A DNA stretch of 64,000 bases from Cepaea nemoralis (GCA_014155875.1 JACEFZ010011709.1:1-64000), one strand, 5' to 3'. Numbered from the stretch's first letter, positions 1 through 10,500 are shown. Notes: generated from the sequence alone by a model not told the origin. A program made the numbers and translations.

Positions 1-32
1 AGAAAAAGTTCGTGCAAGTTGGGTAGAAAAGT

Positions 33-261
33 TACGAGGGCGATTCAATAAGTAAGTCACACAGTTCTGTGGGATGGCAGGTTGTTACTGGAACTATTAG
101 TGTTGGAACTCTTCGCTGGCTGCTGAGGATGGGGATGGAGCGCTTATGGGAATGTCCCGAATGCTGTTATGTCGATTCCTAAATCAATCAATCAGTCAGT
201 CAATCATATTTAGTTATTTGTCTACGGCCATTTGTGACTTACTTATTAACTTACCCTCGTA
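33..261 (+). mobile_element. Mariner-type termini enclosing a LINE tail
   Basis: A left terminus begins TA-CGAGGG at 33 and continues with AATAAGTAAGTCACA and a subterminal GGGATGGCAGG. The inverted right terminus ends CCCTCGTA at 261. Between about 85 and 203 the normal mariner interior is missing and is replaced by the 3' end of the RNase H LINE. The bases before the left terminus (14-31) resemble part of a mariner coding region, as in the composite at 35268-35852. No transposase is encoded here, so mobility would need help from another element. The TIR match is seen directly; capture or deletion as the origin is inference. Confidence 0.7.
85..206 (+). pseudogene. RNase H LINE, C-terminal tail and 3' end
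   Basis: The reading frame gives TISVGTLRWLL followed by RLWECPECCYVDS and a stop at 180-182, then an (AATC)-type tail. The same C-terminus (WECPECCDVGS) ends the longer copy at 28954-29347. Only the last roughly 35 codons remain, with no catalytic residues. The CPECC cluster is the diagnostic part. Confidence 0.75.
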
Positions 262-289
262 CTAGGTCTATGCTTTATGTATATACTGT

Positions 290-640
290 CCTGGAGTGAC
301 AAATCACATTTAGTGTGACTACTCACACAATTCGGACCACGTTTAGCGTGACTACTAAAAATTCGAATCATATCAAGATCGACGCATCACGAAAATCTAC
401 CACGCCTAGCGGAACGCTACGCAAGGTATCTATTACGTGTAAGCGTGACGCCTTACCAGAAATCTAACTAGTTGTACCGTAACACCTCATAAAGATTCGA
501 ACTGCATATAGCGTGACATCTCACAAGAAATCAATCGAACTATGTATTGCGTGACACCTCACAAGTAACCACACCACGTTTTGCGTGACACGTCACAAGG
601 AACCGAACCACGGAATTCCACAATATTAAGCATGACATCT
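290..640. repeat. Degenerate tandem repeat, about 45 bp
   Basis: A GCGTGACACCTCACAAG-like core recurs about every 40-50 bp with spacers such as AAATCGAACCACG. Units are strongly diverged (GCGTGACTACT, GCGTGACGCCT, GCGTGACATCT), which indicates an old array. A pure C tract follows at 657-672. Confidence 0.55.
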
Positions 641-1097
641 CTATCACGCAGAAATACCCCCCCCCCCCCCCCTTCTTTCCTTTTTACCCCTCTTCCTCCA
701 TTCATCAAAAGATCAAAAAATAAATCAATCTTGCATCGCTAAACTTTTCAATCGATTGCAACCAAATCTGAACACTGCAACAAATGGTTCCCTCCCCGCC
801 ATGGAGAGATCATGGGCGGTAATTGCGTCACGGGAGTTGTCGTTAAAGAATCTACAATAGCAAATTACCTCCCGTGCCAAACAGTGAAGCCGGAGATGCT
901 AGAGTGATTGAGATTGATAGGGAAACCATCATTGTTCTGTCTACAGTTTGGTAGCCGGCCAATTGCCGATTGGCGCTATCCGGGGGAGATAAGTAGTGTC
1001 CATCCAGGAATGAAAATAAGAGTCCGGGTGTATAGAGTTATGGTTCTTAAGGTGTTTTTCCAAAGGGTTGAGTGCTCAGAATGGCAATTTCTTTTCT

Positions 1098-1118
1098 TCA
1101 TCATCGTCGTCATCGTTG

Positions 1119-1204
<86 letters not shown>

Positions 1205-1268
1205 GTTTGTTTCGGTATCATCATCATCGTCGTCATCATTATCATCACCATCGTCGTCATAATCACCA
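1098..1268. repeat. (CAT)n microsatellite
   Basis: Trinucleotide array, pure from about 1119 to 1203, with CGT-interrupted flanks. Every frame is open, giving spurious His, Ser, Ile, Asp and Met runs that are not genes. Confidence 0.95.
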
Positions 1269-1683
1269 TTGACAGGAGCCAAATTTAGCTCACGTCACGA
1301 TTTAAGTGTGCGGAGAGCTTGAGGGAAATGCACGCTTTGACTAAGCCCGAGAGAGAAAGGTATTGATAACGGGACACTCCAGCGGATACCATTGTAGGGA
1401 ATGCGCGGATCAGAAGCCGAGCTGGTCATGGCAAATCATATACAGCCGCGGTCAGCCGCCATGTGAATAGATTATTTTATACTTATTTTAGTATGAATGA
1501 CTATAAAAGATGACTGAGTTGATTTCTACGATTGTAAACTCTATATCTGATTGAGACGTTAGTATAAGCGTGAAACGTTCCGGTCTCCTGTGCAATGTTT
1601 TAAGTGTTCTGTTCTTCTGATTTTCTTTTTCTTTCATCTCCCACTTTTGCCGTTAAGCGCCGTGGGGAGTGACCAGTGAAGTC

Positions 1684-1738
1684 CACGATCCATGGGCTGG
1701 CCATCCACAGAGGGTGGATGGCCAGCCCATGGATCGTG
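1684..1738. repeat. Perfect 25-bp inverted repeat, 5-nt loop
   Basis: Arm 1 (1684-1708) starts CACGATCCATGGGC. Arm 2 (1714-1738) is its exact reverse complement, separated by AGAGG. It lies immediately 5' of an RNase H LINE fragment. Confidence 0.9.
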
Positions 1739-2010
1739 CCGATGTTGTCCTCAAAGATATGGCGAGAGCAGAGGACTTTGACGTCAGTGAATCCACATCG
1801 CTGTTCAGGATGAAAGACTTGGGAGTAAGAATCGACACAGCCAGACGCGAGAGGTACATCGGGAAAACGAGGTGCCTCGCCAACCAACACAGAACTGGCA
1901 CTATTAGCCATCGGACGCTGATGCATATGCTGGGTGGAGGATCTGGGCACCTATGGACCTGTCCGGAGTGCAATGAAGATACCCCAACTGATAACTGATA
2001 ACTGATAACA
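1730..2010 (+). pseudogene. RNase H LINE, C-terminal fragment
   Basis: Open frame to a stop at 1996-1998. It contains HRTGTISHRTLMHML and HLWTCPECNE, matching the TGTISVGTLRWLL and LWECPECC pattern of the other copies. About 85 residues upstream are retained (VVLKDMARAEDFDV), more than in the other small fragments. The sequence has diverged, so this is probably a different subfamily. The 3' end carries a (GATAACT)n tail from about 1988, unlike the (AATC)n and (TCAAC)n tails elsewhere. No RNase H catalytic residues remain. Confidence 0.65.
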
Positions 2011-2179
2011 GTGAAGTCCAGTGCCTGCGACATGGGCCATTCCTCCCTTTCTCTCCATGATCCATGACGTGGTTCTAAACTGGAGGAAAGAAGTGAAAGG
2101 ACCTGCATGTCATTTGAATGACAAATACAATGATGGCAGTAACTATAACAAACATTGATCAAACCCCACTTAGTCAGAA

Positions 2180-2400
2180 TACTTGAGTTGAGCTAAGAAC
2201 CGACATCACTGCACTCAGGACATTCCCATACTCGCGCCGTCCCCTCGTTCAACAGCCAGCAAAGAGTCATACTACTAATCGTTCCCACTACTATCTGATT
2301 ACACGTTCTTCTGGTCTTCCCTCTCAGTATTGAGATTCTTCCAGAACCCCCGCCGATTCCCCGCAATATCATTCTTTCCACATACGAGTTCTCAATCTGT
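2180..2400 (-). pseudogene. RNase H LINE, C-terminal fragment
   Basis: On the minus strand the frame reads LRGKTRRTCNQI, GTISSMTLCWLL and VWECPECSDVGS, with the stop at 2193. The tail below it is TCAAC-like. It is the same family as 28954-29347 and very close to the copy at 36278-36461. It is 5'-truncated near 2400. Confidence 0.7.
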
Positions 2401-2768
2401 TCTTTAAGAACACCTAGGAAGCAATAGAATGGTGGGATTCGGTAGCAGGATGGGATCTGCAGAGATCACAACCCCGAACTCGAGCACCCTGACGCGAGAG
2501 AAGACCCCCGAATCTAACCAGTTATCGTGTGTTCATGACGCTGTAAAGATGGCACGAAAGACTCCAATCAGTAATCTTGACCAAGCGCCCCCTGACAACT
2601 AACAGTATACATGTGCTAAGTAAACCTATTCAGAGATCTCGACCGACCGCTGACAACCATCATCATCATCTTCATCATCATTGTGTCGTTGTCATCATCA
2701 TCATATGATCATCATCCTCAGAGGTGATGGAATGAGGTGTGTGATGTGAAAGGTAGGGAGAGGGAGGT
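2401..2768. other. No gene recognised
   Basis: Mixed sequence after the minus-strand LINE fragment, with a short CATCAT-rich patch at about 2656-2712. I see no coding or RNA signature. Confidence 0.5.
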
Positions 2769-2864
2769 GAAGAAGAAGAAGAAGAAGAAGAAGAAGAAGA
2801 AGAAGAAGAAGAAGAAGAAGAAGAAGAAGAAGAAGAAGAAGAAGAAGAAGAAGAAGAAGAGGAA

Positions 2865-2920
<56 letters not shown>

Positions 2921-2987
2921 AGAAGAAGAAGAAGAAGAAGAAGAAGAAGAAGAAGAAGAAGAAGAAGAAGAAGAAGAAGAAGAAGAA

Positions 2988-3034
<47 letters not shown>

Positions 3035-3098
3035 AGAAGAAGAAGAAGAAGAAGAAGAAGAAAAAGAAGAAGAAGAAGAAGAAGAAGAAGAAGAAGAA
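2769..3098. repeat. (GAA)n array, about 330 bp
   Basis: Nearly pure AGA/GAA repeat with a handful of GGA, TAA and AAA interruptions. It is polypurine on the plus strand. The Lys and Leu runs in its frames are artefacts. Confidence 0.97.
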
Positions 3099-3551
3099 TT
3101 ATGTCAGTCTGTTTGTGGGAAATTTTCATTAACTTTGAGTTATTTATTTTGCAGTTAAAACATTAAATCGGTCATTTTTTGTTATCAGAACAAAGTCGAT
3201 TCCTTCTTTTGGTTCTAGTTTTAATTTAGTTCAGTTTCCAAGACGACGGGATAACCAATCAGATCTCTTCCCTAGGCGATGCTGTCTCCCAGTTCTACGT
3301 TAGGAAGTCATCAATGCCGCATCTATCTCCTGTGTAGGGAGACAGATCACCAGATCACGTCTACCAGTTCCCTTGTCTCATGCCTCTTCTCATTCAAGGT
3401 GACCTTAATGCCCTGTGTCCACTATCGAGCTGGTCAGTCTCTTCATCCTCTGCCGGCAACCATGCTGTCCGTGGCTTCTTGATAATAACACATTCAGTGT
3501 CATGGGATGATTAATCGTCTTAATCCACTTTCCGCATCTGCCATGAGATTA
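3099..3551. other. No gene recognised
   Basis: Unique-looking sequence between the GAA array and the mariner relic. Short frames only, with no motif I can name. Confidence 0.5.
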
Positions 3552-4479
3552 GACGAGGACGAGTCAATAAGTAAGTCACACAGTTCTGTGGGATGGCAGG
3601 TAAATGTAGTTAGTGTTTTCTACAGGTGTCATTAGATGACAGCAACATCGAACTTTATATTCCCGTTAGTCAGGTGGCGCTAGGTGTCTCATGCGCATGC
3701 ATGGCGCATAAACAAAATGGCAACTGTACTCACGGAGTGTACAACCAAAGAGCAACGTGCTGTTGTGCGTTTTTTGTGAGCAAAAGGACTGCCTACAAAA
3801 GACATTCATAAGGAAATGCTTCCCGTTTATGCTGAGAAATGTTTGTCCCGTAAAGCGGTGCATAGCTGGGTAGAAAACATCATTCTTCGCCTTGTGTCAA
3901 AAAATTCAAGGATACGCCATCAGCGGACAGCTGACAGTGTTCTGGGATTGTCAAGGCGCGCTTTTAACCAATTTCAAGAAGAAAGGTGACAATGTGAATT
4001 CTGAATCGTACTGTGAACTGCTATCGATGCTTCATGATGCAATTCAAAGAAAACGTCAAGGACTGCTGACTAGAGGAGTGTTGCTTCTTCATGACAATGC
4101 CAGACCACATACGGCTCGATTAACTCAGTAGAAAATTAACCAACTAAGGCGGGAAGTTCTGGAACATTCACCTTGCAGCCCAGACTTAGCCCCTAGCGAT
4201 TTCCACCTTTTTGGTCCACTGAAAACGCACCTAGGCGGGAGACATTTCGCGAATGACGCCGATGTTGAATGTGAAGTAAAAACGTGGTTTAGAAAACAGA
4301 GCTCGCAGTTCTATGCAGCCGGTTCGGGAGGACTGATAAAGTACATCAATGTTGGTGGAAATTATGTTGTGAAATAAAGTGGACAATGTATGTATACAAA
4401 TAAACTGGTTTCAAGCTGTTATCATATTTAGTTATTTTTCTACAGCCATTTGTGGCTTACTTATTGACATCCCCTCATA
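3552..4479 (+). mobile_element. Mariner element, internally deleted
   Basis: The left terminus at about 3554 (CGAGGACGAGTCAATAAG) and right terminus near 4478 (TTATTGACATCCCCTCATA) are imperfect inverted repeats matching the termini at 33-261 and 35268-35852. The element is about 0.93 kb against roughly 1.3 kb for a full mariner, because the middle of the transposase is missing. Flanking TA is recognisable on the right but mutated on the left. Confidence 0.8.
3717..4377 (+). pseudogene. Mariner transposase pseudogene
   Basis: This is a relic of the cut-and-paste DDD transposase of the mariner family. The N-terminal piece begins MATVLTECTTKEQRAVV, has an in-frame stop, then CLSRKAVHSWVE, part of the DNA-binding HTH region. 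The sequence then jumps at about 3900 to the catalytic C-terminal half: LTVFWD, HDNARPHTAR (second catalytic D), SPDLAPSDFHLFG (third D) and a C-terminus INVGGNYVVK ending at 4377. The block with the first catalytic D (GDESW in relatives) is deleted. A stop also follows the HDNARPHTA block. It cannot encode active enzyme. Confidence 0.85.
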
Positions 4480-4729
4480 GTATGGTAGGTTTCCTTATGT
4501 CGCCCCCTTTAATGTGATATATAATACAACATGTCTGCTACCACATTAACAACTTGTACGTCCTAACTGTGAATGCTTCCCATTTTCCGTCATACATTAT
4601 TGTTAGGTCCAAACCTACTTTTTGTTTTGCACTGAATCTCTTAAACTGCCGTGACGTCTGGATCTACGGTATTCTAAACACTTTAAGAAGGTTAAGTTTA
4701 AAAGTCTCGAATTTCATGTTTAGTGATTA

Positions 4730-5561
4730 CTAAATGGTCCATGACTTACATTCATCTGTCGCTAAATGGTCCATGACTTACATTTATATGTCGCTAAATG
4801 GTCCATGACTTACATTCATATGTCGCTAAATGGTCCATGACTTACATTCATATGTCGCTAAATGGTCCATGACTTACATTCATATGTCGCTAAATGGTCC
4901 ATGACTTACATTCATTTGTCGCTAAATGGTCCATGACTTACATTCATATGTCGCTAAATGGTCCATGACTTACATTCATATGTCGCTAAATGGTCCATGA
5001 CTTACATTCATATGTCGCTAAATGGTCCATGACTTACATTCATATGTCGCTAAATGGTCCATGACTTACATTCATATGTCGCTAAATGGTCCATGACTTA
5101 CATTCATATGTCGCTAAATGGTCCATGACTTACATTCATATGTCGCTAAATGGTCCATGACTTACATTCATATGTCGCTAAATGGTCCATGACTTACATT
5201 CATATGTCGCTAAATGGTCCATGACTTACATTCATATGTCGCTAAATGGTCCATGACTTACATTCATATGTCGCTAAATGGTCCATGACTTACATTCATA
5301 TGTCGCTAAATGGTCCATGACTTACATTCATATGTCGCTAAATGGTCCATGACTTACATTCATATGTCGCTAAATGGTCCATAACTTACATTCATATGTC
5401 GCTAAATGGTCCATGACTTACATTCATATGTCGCTAAATGGTCCATGACTTACATTCATATGTCGCTAAATGGTCCATAACTTACATTCATATGTCGCTA
5501 AATGGTCCATGACTTACATTCATATGTCGCTAAATGGTCCATGACTTACATTCATATGTCG
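4730..5561. repeat. 32-bp satellite, 26 tandem units
   Basis: Units begin ctaaatggtccatgacttac and are exactly 32 bp; 832 bp gives 26 copies. Variation is minimal: CATCTG, TATATG or CATTTG near the end of early units, and two CCATAAC units. No spacers occur between units, so this is a satellite. Confidence 0.97.
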
Positions 5562-5674
5562 CATATGTTACATATTTCATATGTAAATTTGTGTGTGCGT
5601 GCTCTCGATCGCTTGGAACTGAAGTGTAGTCCACACACGTGGTACTACTTCTAATACACGTGAATGATGTTTGC
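5562..5674. other. Satellite flank
   Basis: AT-rich transition between the 32-bp satellite and the SINE-like repeat. Nothing coding is seen. Confidence 0.4.
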
Positions 5675-5818
5675 GCGAACTAGATTTCCCTGTTACCAGT
5701 GTCTCTCGAATCAGGCGAACACATTCCTACTTCTCAGGTACTTATAATTTACGTCCCCAGCACACCGGAAGTGTAAGAGTTAGCGCCCTTAACCATTCGG
5801 TCACGCTGACCTCTATGT
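5675..5818 (-). mobile_element. SINE-D copy (tRNA-like head)
   Basis: On the minus strand the head reads GTGACCGAATGGTTAAG, an A-box-like sequence of tRNA-Leu/Ser type. The body runs through GGGGACGTAAATTATAAGTA to a GTTCGCCTGATTCGAGAGAC-like segment. The same body occurs at 35915-36078 (minus) and 49860-49990 (plus). It is presumably a Pol III-transcribed, LINE-mobilised SINE. Confidence 0.6.
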
Positions 5819-6180
5819 CGCTATATGAATGATATGCTTTCTCAAAATGTCTACTTTCATCTCTCTACTGGTATCGTGGCACAGGTTCTTAATACTCTTG
5901 AACCTCTGTCTTGCTACGACCAGTCAACTTGGGACTTCTTGTAAGGTGTTGGCGTTGTTGTTAACTATAAAGTCAGGGTATTAAACGTTACTAACATTTT
6001 CTGTTTCATTTGTTGCTTGAGAATATTGGTGAACATTTAGTTTTGTCGGTGTACATTAAGACTAAACTATACGTTCACAAAAAAGATATTGATTTGAGTG
6101 ATTCTCTTGGCATGCATGTCTGACTAGTTAAACCTATTAGCTGTTTCATAGAAGTACCGTGTAGTTTGTTATGTGTGAAT
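5819..6180. other. No gene recognised
   Basis: AT-rich, without long frames or recognised repeats. Confidence 0.5.
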
Positions 6181-6187
6181 GTGTATG

Positions 6188-6189
<2 letters not shown>

Positions 6190-6228
<39 letters not shown>

Positions 6229-6507
6229 GGATGTGTGTGTGGGGGATGTATGTAAGGATGGGTTGTGTGTAGGGGATGTGTGTGGGTGGGTGAAGGATGT
6301 GTGGTGGGTGAGGGATGTGTGTGGGTGTGGGATGTGGGTATGGGTGTGGGATGGTTAGAAGTGTGTGGGTGGTCATGGGTGGGGTTGTGTGGGTGGGGAA
6401 TATGTGTGGGTGTGGGTGGATGAGGGATATGTGGGTGTGGGGGATGTGTGTGGGTTGAGGGATGGGTGTGTGATGGGTGTGGGAATGTGTGTGTGATGGG
6501 TGTGGGA

Positions 6508-6540
<33 letters not shown>

Positions 6541-6862
6541 AATATGTCTGTGTGGATGGGGGTGTGTGTGCATGTGTGTGGGGTAAGTGTGGGTGGGAGA
6601 TGTATGTGTGGGTGAGGGATGTGTGTGTGTGTGAGTGAGGGATGTGTGTGTGTGTGAATGGGTGGGAAAGGGGTGGTTTGATGTGGGATGTGTGGGTGGT
6701 TGAGAGATGTGTGAGGGTCGGGAATTTGTGTTTGGCTGGGTGGTTGGGGTGTGTGAGTGTGGGTGGGTAGGTTGGGGAGGTATGTGTTGATGGGTGAGCG
6801 CGAGATGTGTGGGTGTGAGTGATTGAGGGATGAGTACGTGAGTGGGGGATGTGTGTGGATAT
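6190..6862. repeat. GT-rich low-complexity block
   Basis: Starts with a (GT)n run at 6190-6222, then variable GGGTGTGTGGGAT words to about 6860. Its reverse complement resembles the CA-rich block at 7048-7745, so the two form an inverted pair around the LINE 3' end at 6882-7047. Confidence 0.85.
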
Positions 6863-6863
6863 G

Positions 6864-7745
6864 TACGAACGAACGAACGAACTTTATTTTAAAAGGGTAA
6901 CAAATTGGGCACGCAGGCCCGTCTTACATTAGGGCCTTCCAATCACTTGTCTTTCATTCTTCAAATGTGCATGTTATATTTACATAGGGAAAAAACCCAT
7001 TGTCAAATGAAAGTTGTAAACATAAACAAGTGCATATTGCAATGTTAAGAGACACATCCCCCATCCACCCATACATCCCGCAGCCAGCCACATACCCCAC
7101 AGCCACCCACACACACCCCCAGCCACACATACCTCCACGCACTCACACAGATCCAGGCAAACATACATGCCGCCACCCACCCACCGATTTCCCATCCACA
7201 GACATCTTCCCACTCAAACACACATATCCCCACCCATCCCATAACCGACACGCACTCACCCACATACATATTTTCCACCACCCACCCACACATCCCCAAC
7301 CACCCAGCAAAACACACATCACCCAACCACACACAATACCCCCGCAAACTCACACATCCCGCACCTACCACACACACACATCCGGCACCAACACAATTTT
7401 CCCCACCCACTCACAAATCCTGGACCCACCCACACACACATCAGCCAACCCACACCCACTCACCCACGCAATATCATCCACCTCTCAGTTACACACCCCC
7501 CACCTATACACACATCTCCACCCACAAACATCTCCCCACCACCCACACATATCCCCACCCATAAACACATCCCCCACCACACACCCACCCCACCCTCCTA
7601 ACCAGTCAAACACACATCCCCCAACCACACCCATCTACACACATATCCCCGCCAACCCACACATCACGCACCTACCCACACACAAAACTAGCATCCACCC
7701 ACACATCCCCCCACTTTCACACATCCCCCCCCCCCCACATCCCGG
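6864..7745 (-). mobile_element. CR1-like LINE 3' end with CCCACA-rich 3'UTR
   Basis: Read on the minus strand, the 3' terminus is GGGCCTGCGTGCCCAATTTG followed by an AAAATAAAGT motif and a (TTCG)n tail at 6864-6881. The same terminus ends the RT-bearing copy at 12890-14480. Upstream on the minus strand lies a 0.7-kb TGTGGGTGGG-rich region (7048-7745). The junction GAGACACATCC is shared with the copy at 15343-15900, so this low-complexity block belongs to a LINE subfamily. The long apparent plus-strand frame through it is low complexity. Confidence 0.75.
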
Positions 7746-7775
7746 CAAACAATAGCCCTACATGGTAAAAAAAAT

Positions 7776-8330
7776 TAGCTCAGCATAACCTTACCAGCGG
7801 AAACCTGTAACTTGAATATTTTTGGCTTTTGGTGATCCAGCATGCTTCCATTGCATGTTCTCTCTTTTGCTGCTCGGTTCAAAGTGGTGACACCATGATT
7901 CATCGCCAGCCACTATGCGGAAGAGAAGTGCATCACACTCTACTCTGTAACGCAGCAAGTGGTTCACACACCATCCCATGCGTTCCTCTTTTTGGTGGTG
8001 GGTCAACATCCGTGGTAACCACTGTGAACACACCTTCCGATATTGCAGTTTCTTACGAACTACCTTTTCAATTGTCCCAATTGACATATCAAATTCTTTC
8101 GCTAGCGAACGTATGCTTCGACAACGGTTCATCTGTACTGCTACATCAATTTTGGCGATGGGTTTTTTCTGTTGCAACAATATGCGCTTGAAGATATGTC
8201 GTGAACTGACATCCTTTCCGAAACATTCGTGCCCAGTTTGTCACTGTGTCTTTGACACACATTTGTTACCGTACGCTACCTGCATTCTTCGATGAATGTC
8301 CACTGGTCGACATTCTTCAAATGAAAGAAA
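7776..8330 (-). pseudogene. Second mariner-type transposase fragment
   Basis: The minus-strand frame 7791-8180 carries KEFDMSIGTIEKVV (HTH region), KVCSQWLPRMLT, then AGDESWCHHFEPSSKRENMQ with the first catalytic D of mariner transposases, and WKHAGSPKAKNIQV. Upstream to about 8330, diverged N-terminal sequence is visible with a stop (AYGNKCVSKTQ). The catalytic C-terminal half is absent because the sequence runs into the CA-rich LINE block near 7760. It is a different lineage from the 3552-4479 element, judged by divergence. It is a dead fragment. Confidence 0.8.
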
Positions 8331-8700
8331 CTAAATCACCGCTCTTTGAGCTTCTTTGGACGGATTTTGGATTAACCCGGCCACTTTCTCAACGGTTAGA
8401 AGCAGAACCTATGCATCATGGGACAATAAGCACTTGCTCTTTTATTCATTGGTCAGTACTTATCACATGACTATGGCATGATCTTGTTAAACGTACATAA
8501 TTACGCGCGGTGCGGCACGAACGGATTTCCAATGTACACCCCTTATATATATATATAAGAAAAGTAACACGAAAGTAAAACATGATACATGTGATAGGAA
8601 TATTTACAAAGGGGAAGACGAAGGAACGATTGCGTGACAACTGCGGACCAAAATAATGCGCAGAAGTGTAAGTTTAAAATCGGGAATAATAGAAATAAAC
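8331..8700. other. No gene recognised
   Basis: Mixed sequence between the transposase fragment and a SINE, with a short TATATA run at 8544-8558. No convincing frame. Confidence 0.45.
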
Positions 8701-8705
8701 ATGGG

Positions 8706-8925
8706 CAATGTCGTGGCGTAGTGGTAGAACCGCCAGCTTCCCGATCAGAAGGTTGTATGTTCGATTCCCGACTCCGTCATTTGGTTTACAAGTGGTGACT
8801 ACTGGGGATTGTCGCCTTTAGCAGCGGAGTTGGCGCTTTGTGAGACCCTTTCTGCAGGCCGCTCTGCGGAAAGAGACCGAGCCATATGGGATAACACCCG
8901 GTGCAATGAAGTTCCATTTATACAC
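8706..8925 (+). mobile_element. SINE-2 copy (tRNA-derived)
   Basis: The head has an A box TGGCGTAGTGG and a B box GTTCGATTCCC (about 8713-8768). The body has TTGTCGCC and CAGCGGAGTTGGCG. The 3' part reads CGGAAAGAGACCGAGCCATA then GGGATAACACCCGGTGCAAT. The same layout recurs at 17654, 18700, 62822 and, inverted, at 63053. Box spacing fits a Pol III internal promoter. Confidence 0.8.
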
Positions 8926-9440
8926 AACGTCATACTGATGATGAAGGTAGAGGTTAACATTATACGAACTAGGCATGACAAAAGAATGGAAGGTAACCAA
9001 AGATAACAACGGACAAAAGGATCTAAGTTAAACCATAGCAGCCACGATGGAATTTGCTCCCCGCTGGAAGGACACACCCCGTAGTGCAGCACTTACGGCA
9101 ATATCCGCGCGCAACAAAAGCGACTGTTGACGCGTCGCACACAACCAATTATCACATATGTACGAACGGCTTGCGTCGACTTGTTGCTAATGCCAAGTGC
9201 TGCAGTTGCCAACACAAACAATTGCAATGATACAATGGCGTGACAATATTCGGTAGTCCTGGCAATTGTTAGATAAACCGGACGATTTGTGTCGCGTCAT
9301 GACAAGCCTCCCGCACGCTCCCCCCGGGCCTTGATGCCCCCACGGTAATGTGCATGCGCCACTGCAATTACCGAGTGAGTTCGTTAACAAGCTGATCAGT
9401 CAGGCAGTGAATGCAGGGGATAATCCATCTGTTGCAGAGA
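8926..9440. other. No gene recognised
   Basis: Contains a locally GC-rich patch (9070-9370) without a coding frame or known motif. Confidence 0.45.
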
Positions 9441-9444
9441 TCTC

Positions 9445-9650
9445 AGGCAAATAATCAATCTTCTATTAGAGAGTCAGTCACCCGATCAATTTGTTAGTCA
9501 GACAAGAAATTTATGAGTTAGTCATACGTTTAACCAAATTATCAATCTATTTATAGTGACGCAAACAATCGATGAGTTAGTCATAAAGTCAATCAATCTA
9601 TCAATCTATTTATCGGGAAGCAAGCAATCGATGAGTAAGTCATAGAGTTG
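9445..9650. repeat. Degenerate tandem repeat, about 60 bp
   Basis: Two to three diverged units containing ATCAATCTATTTAT and CAATCGATGAGTTAGTCATA separated by about 60 bp. Confidence 0.5.
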
Positions 9651-9652
9651 GA

Positions 9653-9691
9653 ATAGTAGTAGTAGCAGTAGTAGTAGTAGTGGAAGTAGTG

Positions 9692-9727
<36 letters not shown>

Positions 9728-9758
9728 CTAGTAGTAGTAGTAGTAGTAGTAGTAGTAA

Positions 9759-9802
<44 letters not shown>

Positions 9803-9812
9803 ATTGAAATTA

Positions 9813-9866
<54 letters not shown>

Positions 9867-9888
9867 AATAAATAAATAATAATAATAT
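9653..9888. repeat. (TAG)n, (AAT)n and (TAAA)n arrays
   Basis: (TAG)n at 9653-9803 with a few interruptions, (AAT)n at about 9814-9856, (TAAA)n at about 9856-9880, then AAT again. The RTE LINE begins directly after. Confidence 0.95.
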
Positions 9889-9929
9889 GCGATTGAGAGG
9901 TTAAATATTCAAATTTTAGGAATTAGTAA

Positions 9930-10500
9930 ACATCGCCGGAGAGGCAAGGCACATTTTACAATTGAAAATGGAAGTCTGCTCATATATTCTGGTAGAGATG
10001 TCGGAGGCCAGAGAGAAGTGACATTTTGTTCAGATAAAACAACTACAAAAGCTTTAATTGGATATAACACGGTTAGTGATAGAATCCTCACTATAAGACT
10101 AAAAGGCCATCAAAAAAAAAACAAAAAAAACAACAACACACACACAGCTCTCATACAGATATACTTGTATGCACCTACTTCAACAGCAGACGAGTGCGAA
10201 TTTGAAGATTTTTACAGCTCACAGCAAGACACATCTCATAAGATTGGTCATAATGACATAACAATAGTAATGGCAGATTTTGATGCAAAGTAGGTACAGG
10301 AAGAGCTGAGTATGATAGACATGTTTTAGGAAAATTTGTATTGGGAAACAGGAATGATGCAGGTGACAAATTAATTGAATGTTGCACAGAAAACGAGTTA
10401 ACGATAGCCAACACACTTTAAACAACACCCAAGAAGACTCTTCACATGGAAGTCACTTGACAGTACTACCGAAAACCAGATAGCTTATATTTTAATGCAA
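9930..10500 (+). pseudogene. RTE endonuclease domain (broken)
   Basis: This domain nicks the target DNA to prime reverse transcription. The frame reads HFTIENGSLLIYSGRDVGG, TFCSDKTTTKALIGYNTVSD, IYLYAPTSTAD and ITIVMADFDAK, the MGDFNAK-type active-site block of AP-like endonucleases. Further on, in other frames, TENQIAYI resembles the TENQIDHI block. The frame stops at about 10293 after DAK, and more stops follow. The conserved SDHH block expected near the end is not visible, because the SINE interrupts just beyond. Confidence 0.8.

Noticed and set aside
4730..5561. CRISPR-like array
   Set aside because: Units are contiguous without spacers, and the context is a eukaryotic genome.
7000..7755. 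A 251-codon His/Pro/Thr-rich frame
   Set aside because: Reads through the CCCACA low-complexity 3'UTR of a LINE; opposite-strand frames are equally open.
8706..8780. Functional tRNA gene
   Set aside because: A and B boxes are present but the acceptor stem does not close, and the sequence continues into a SINE body.
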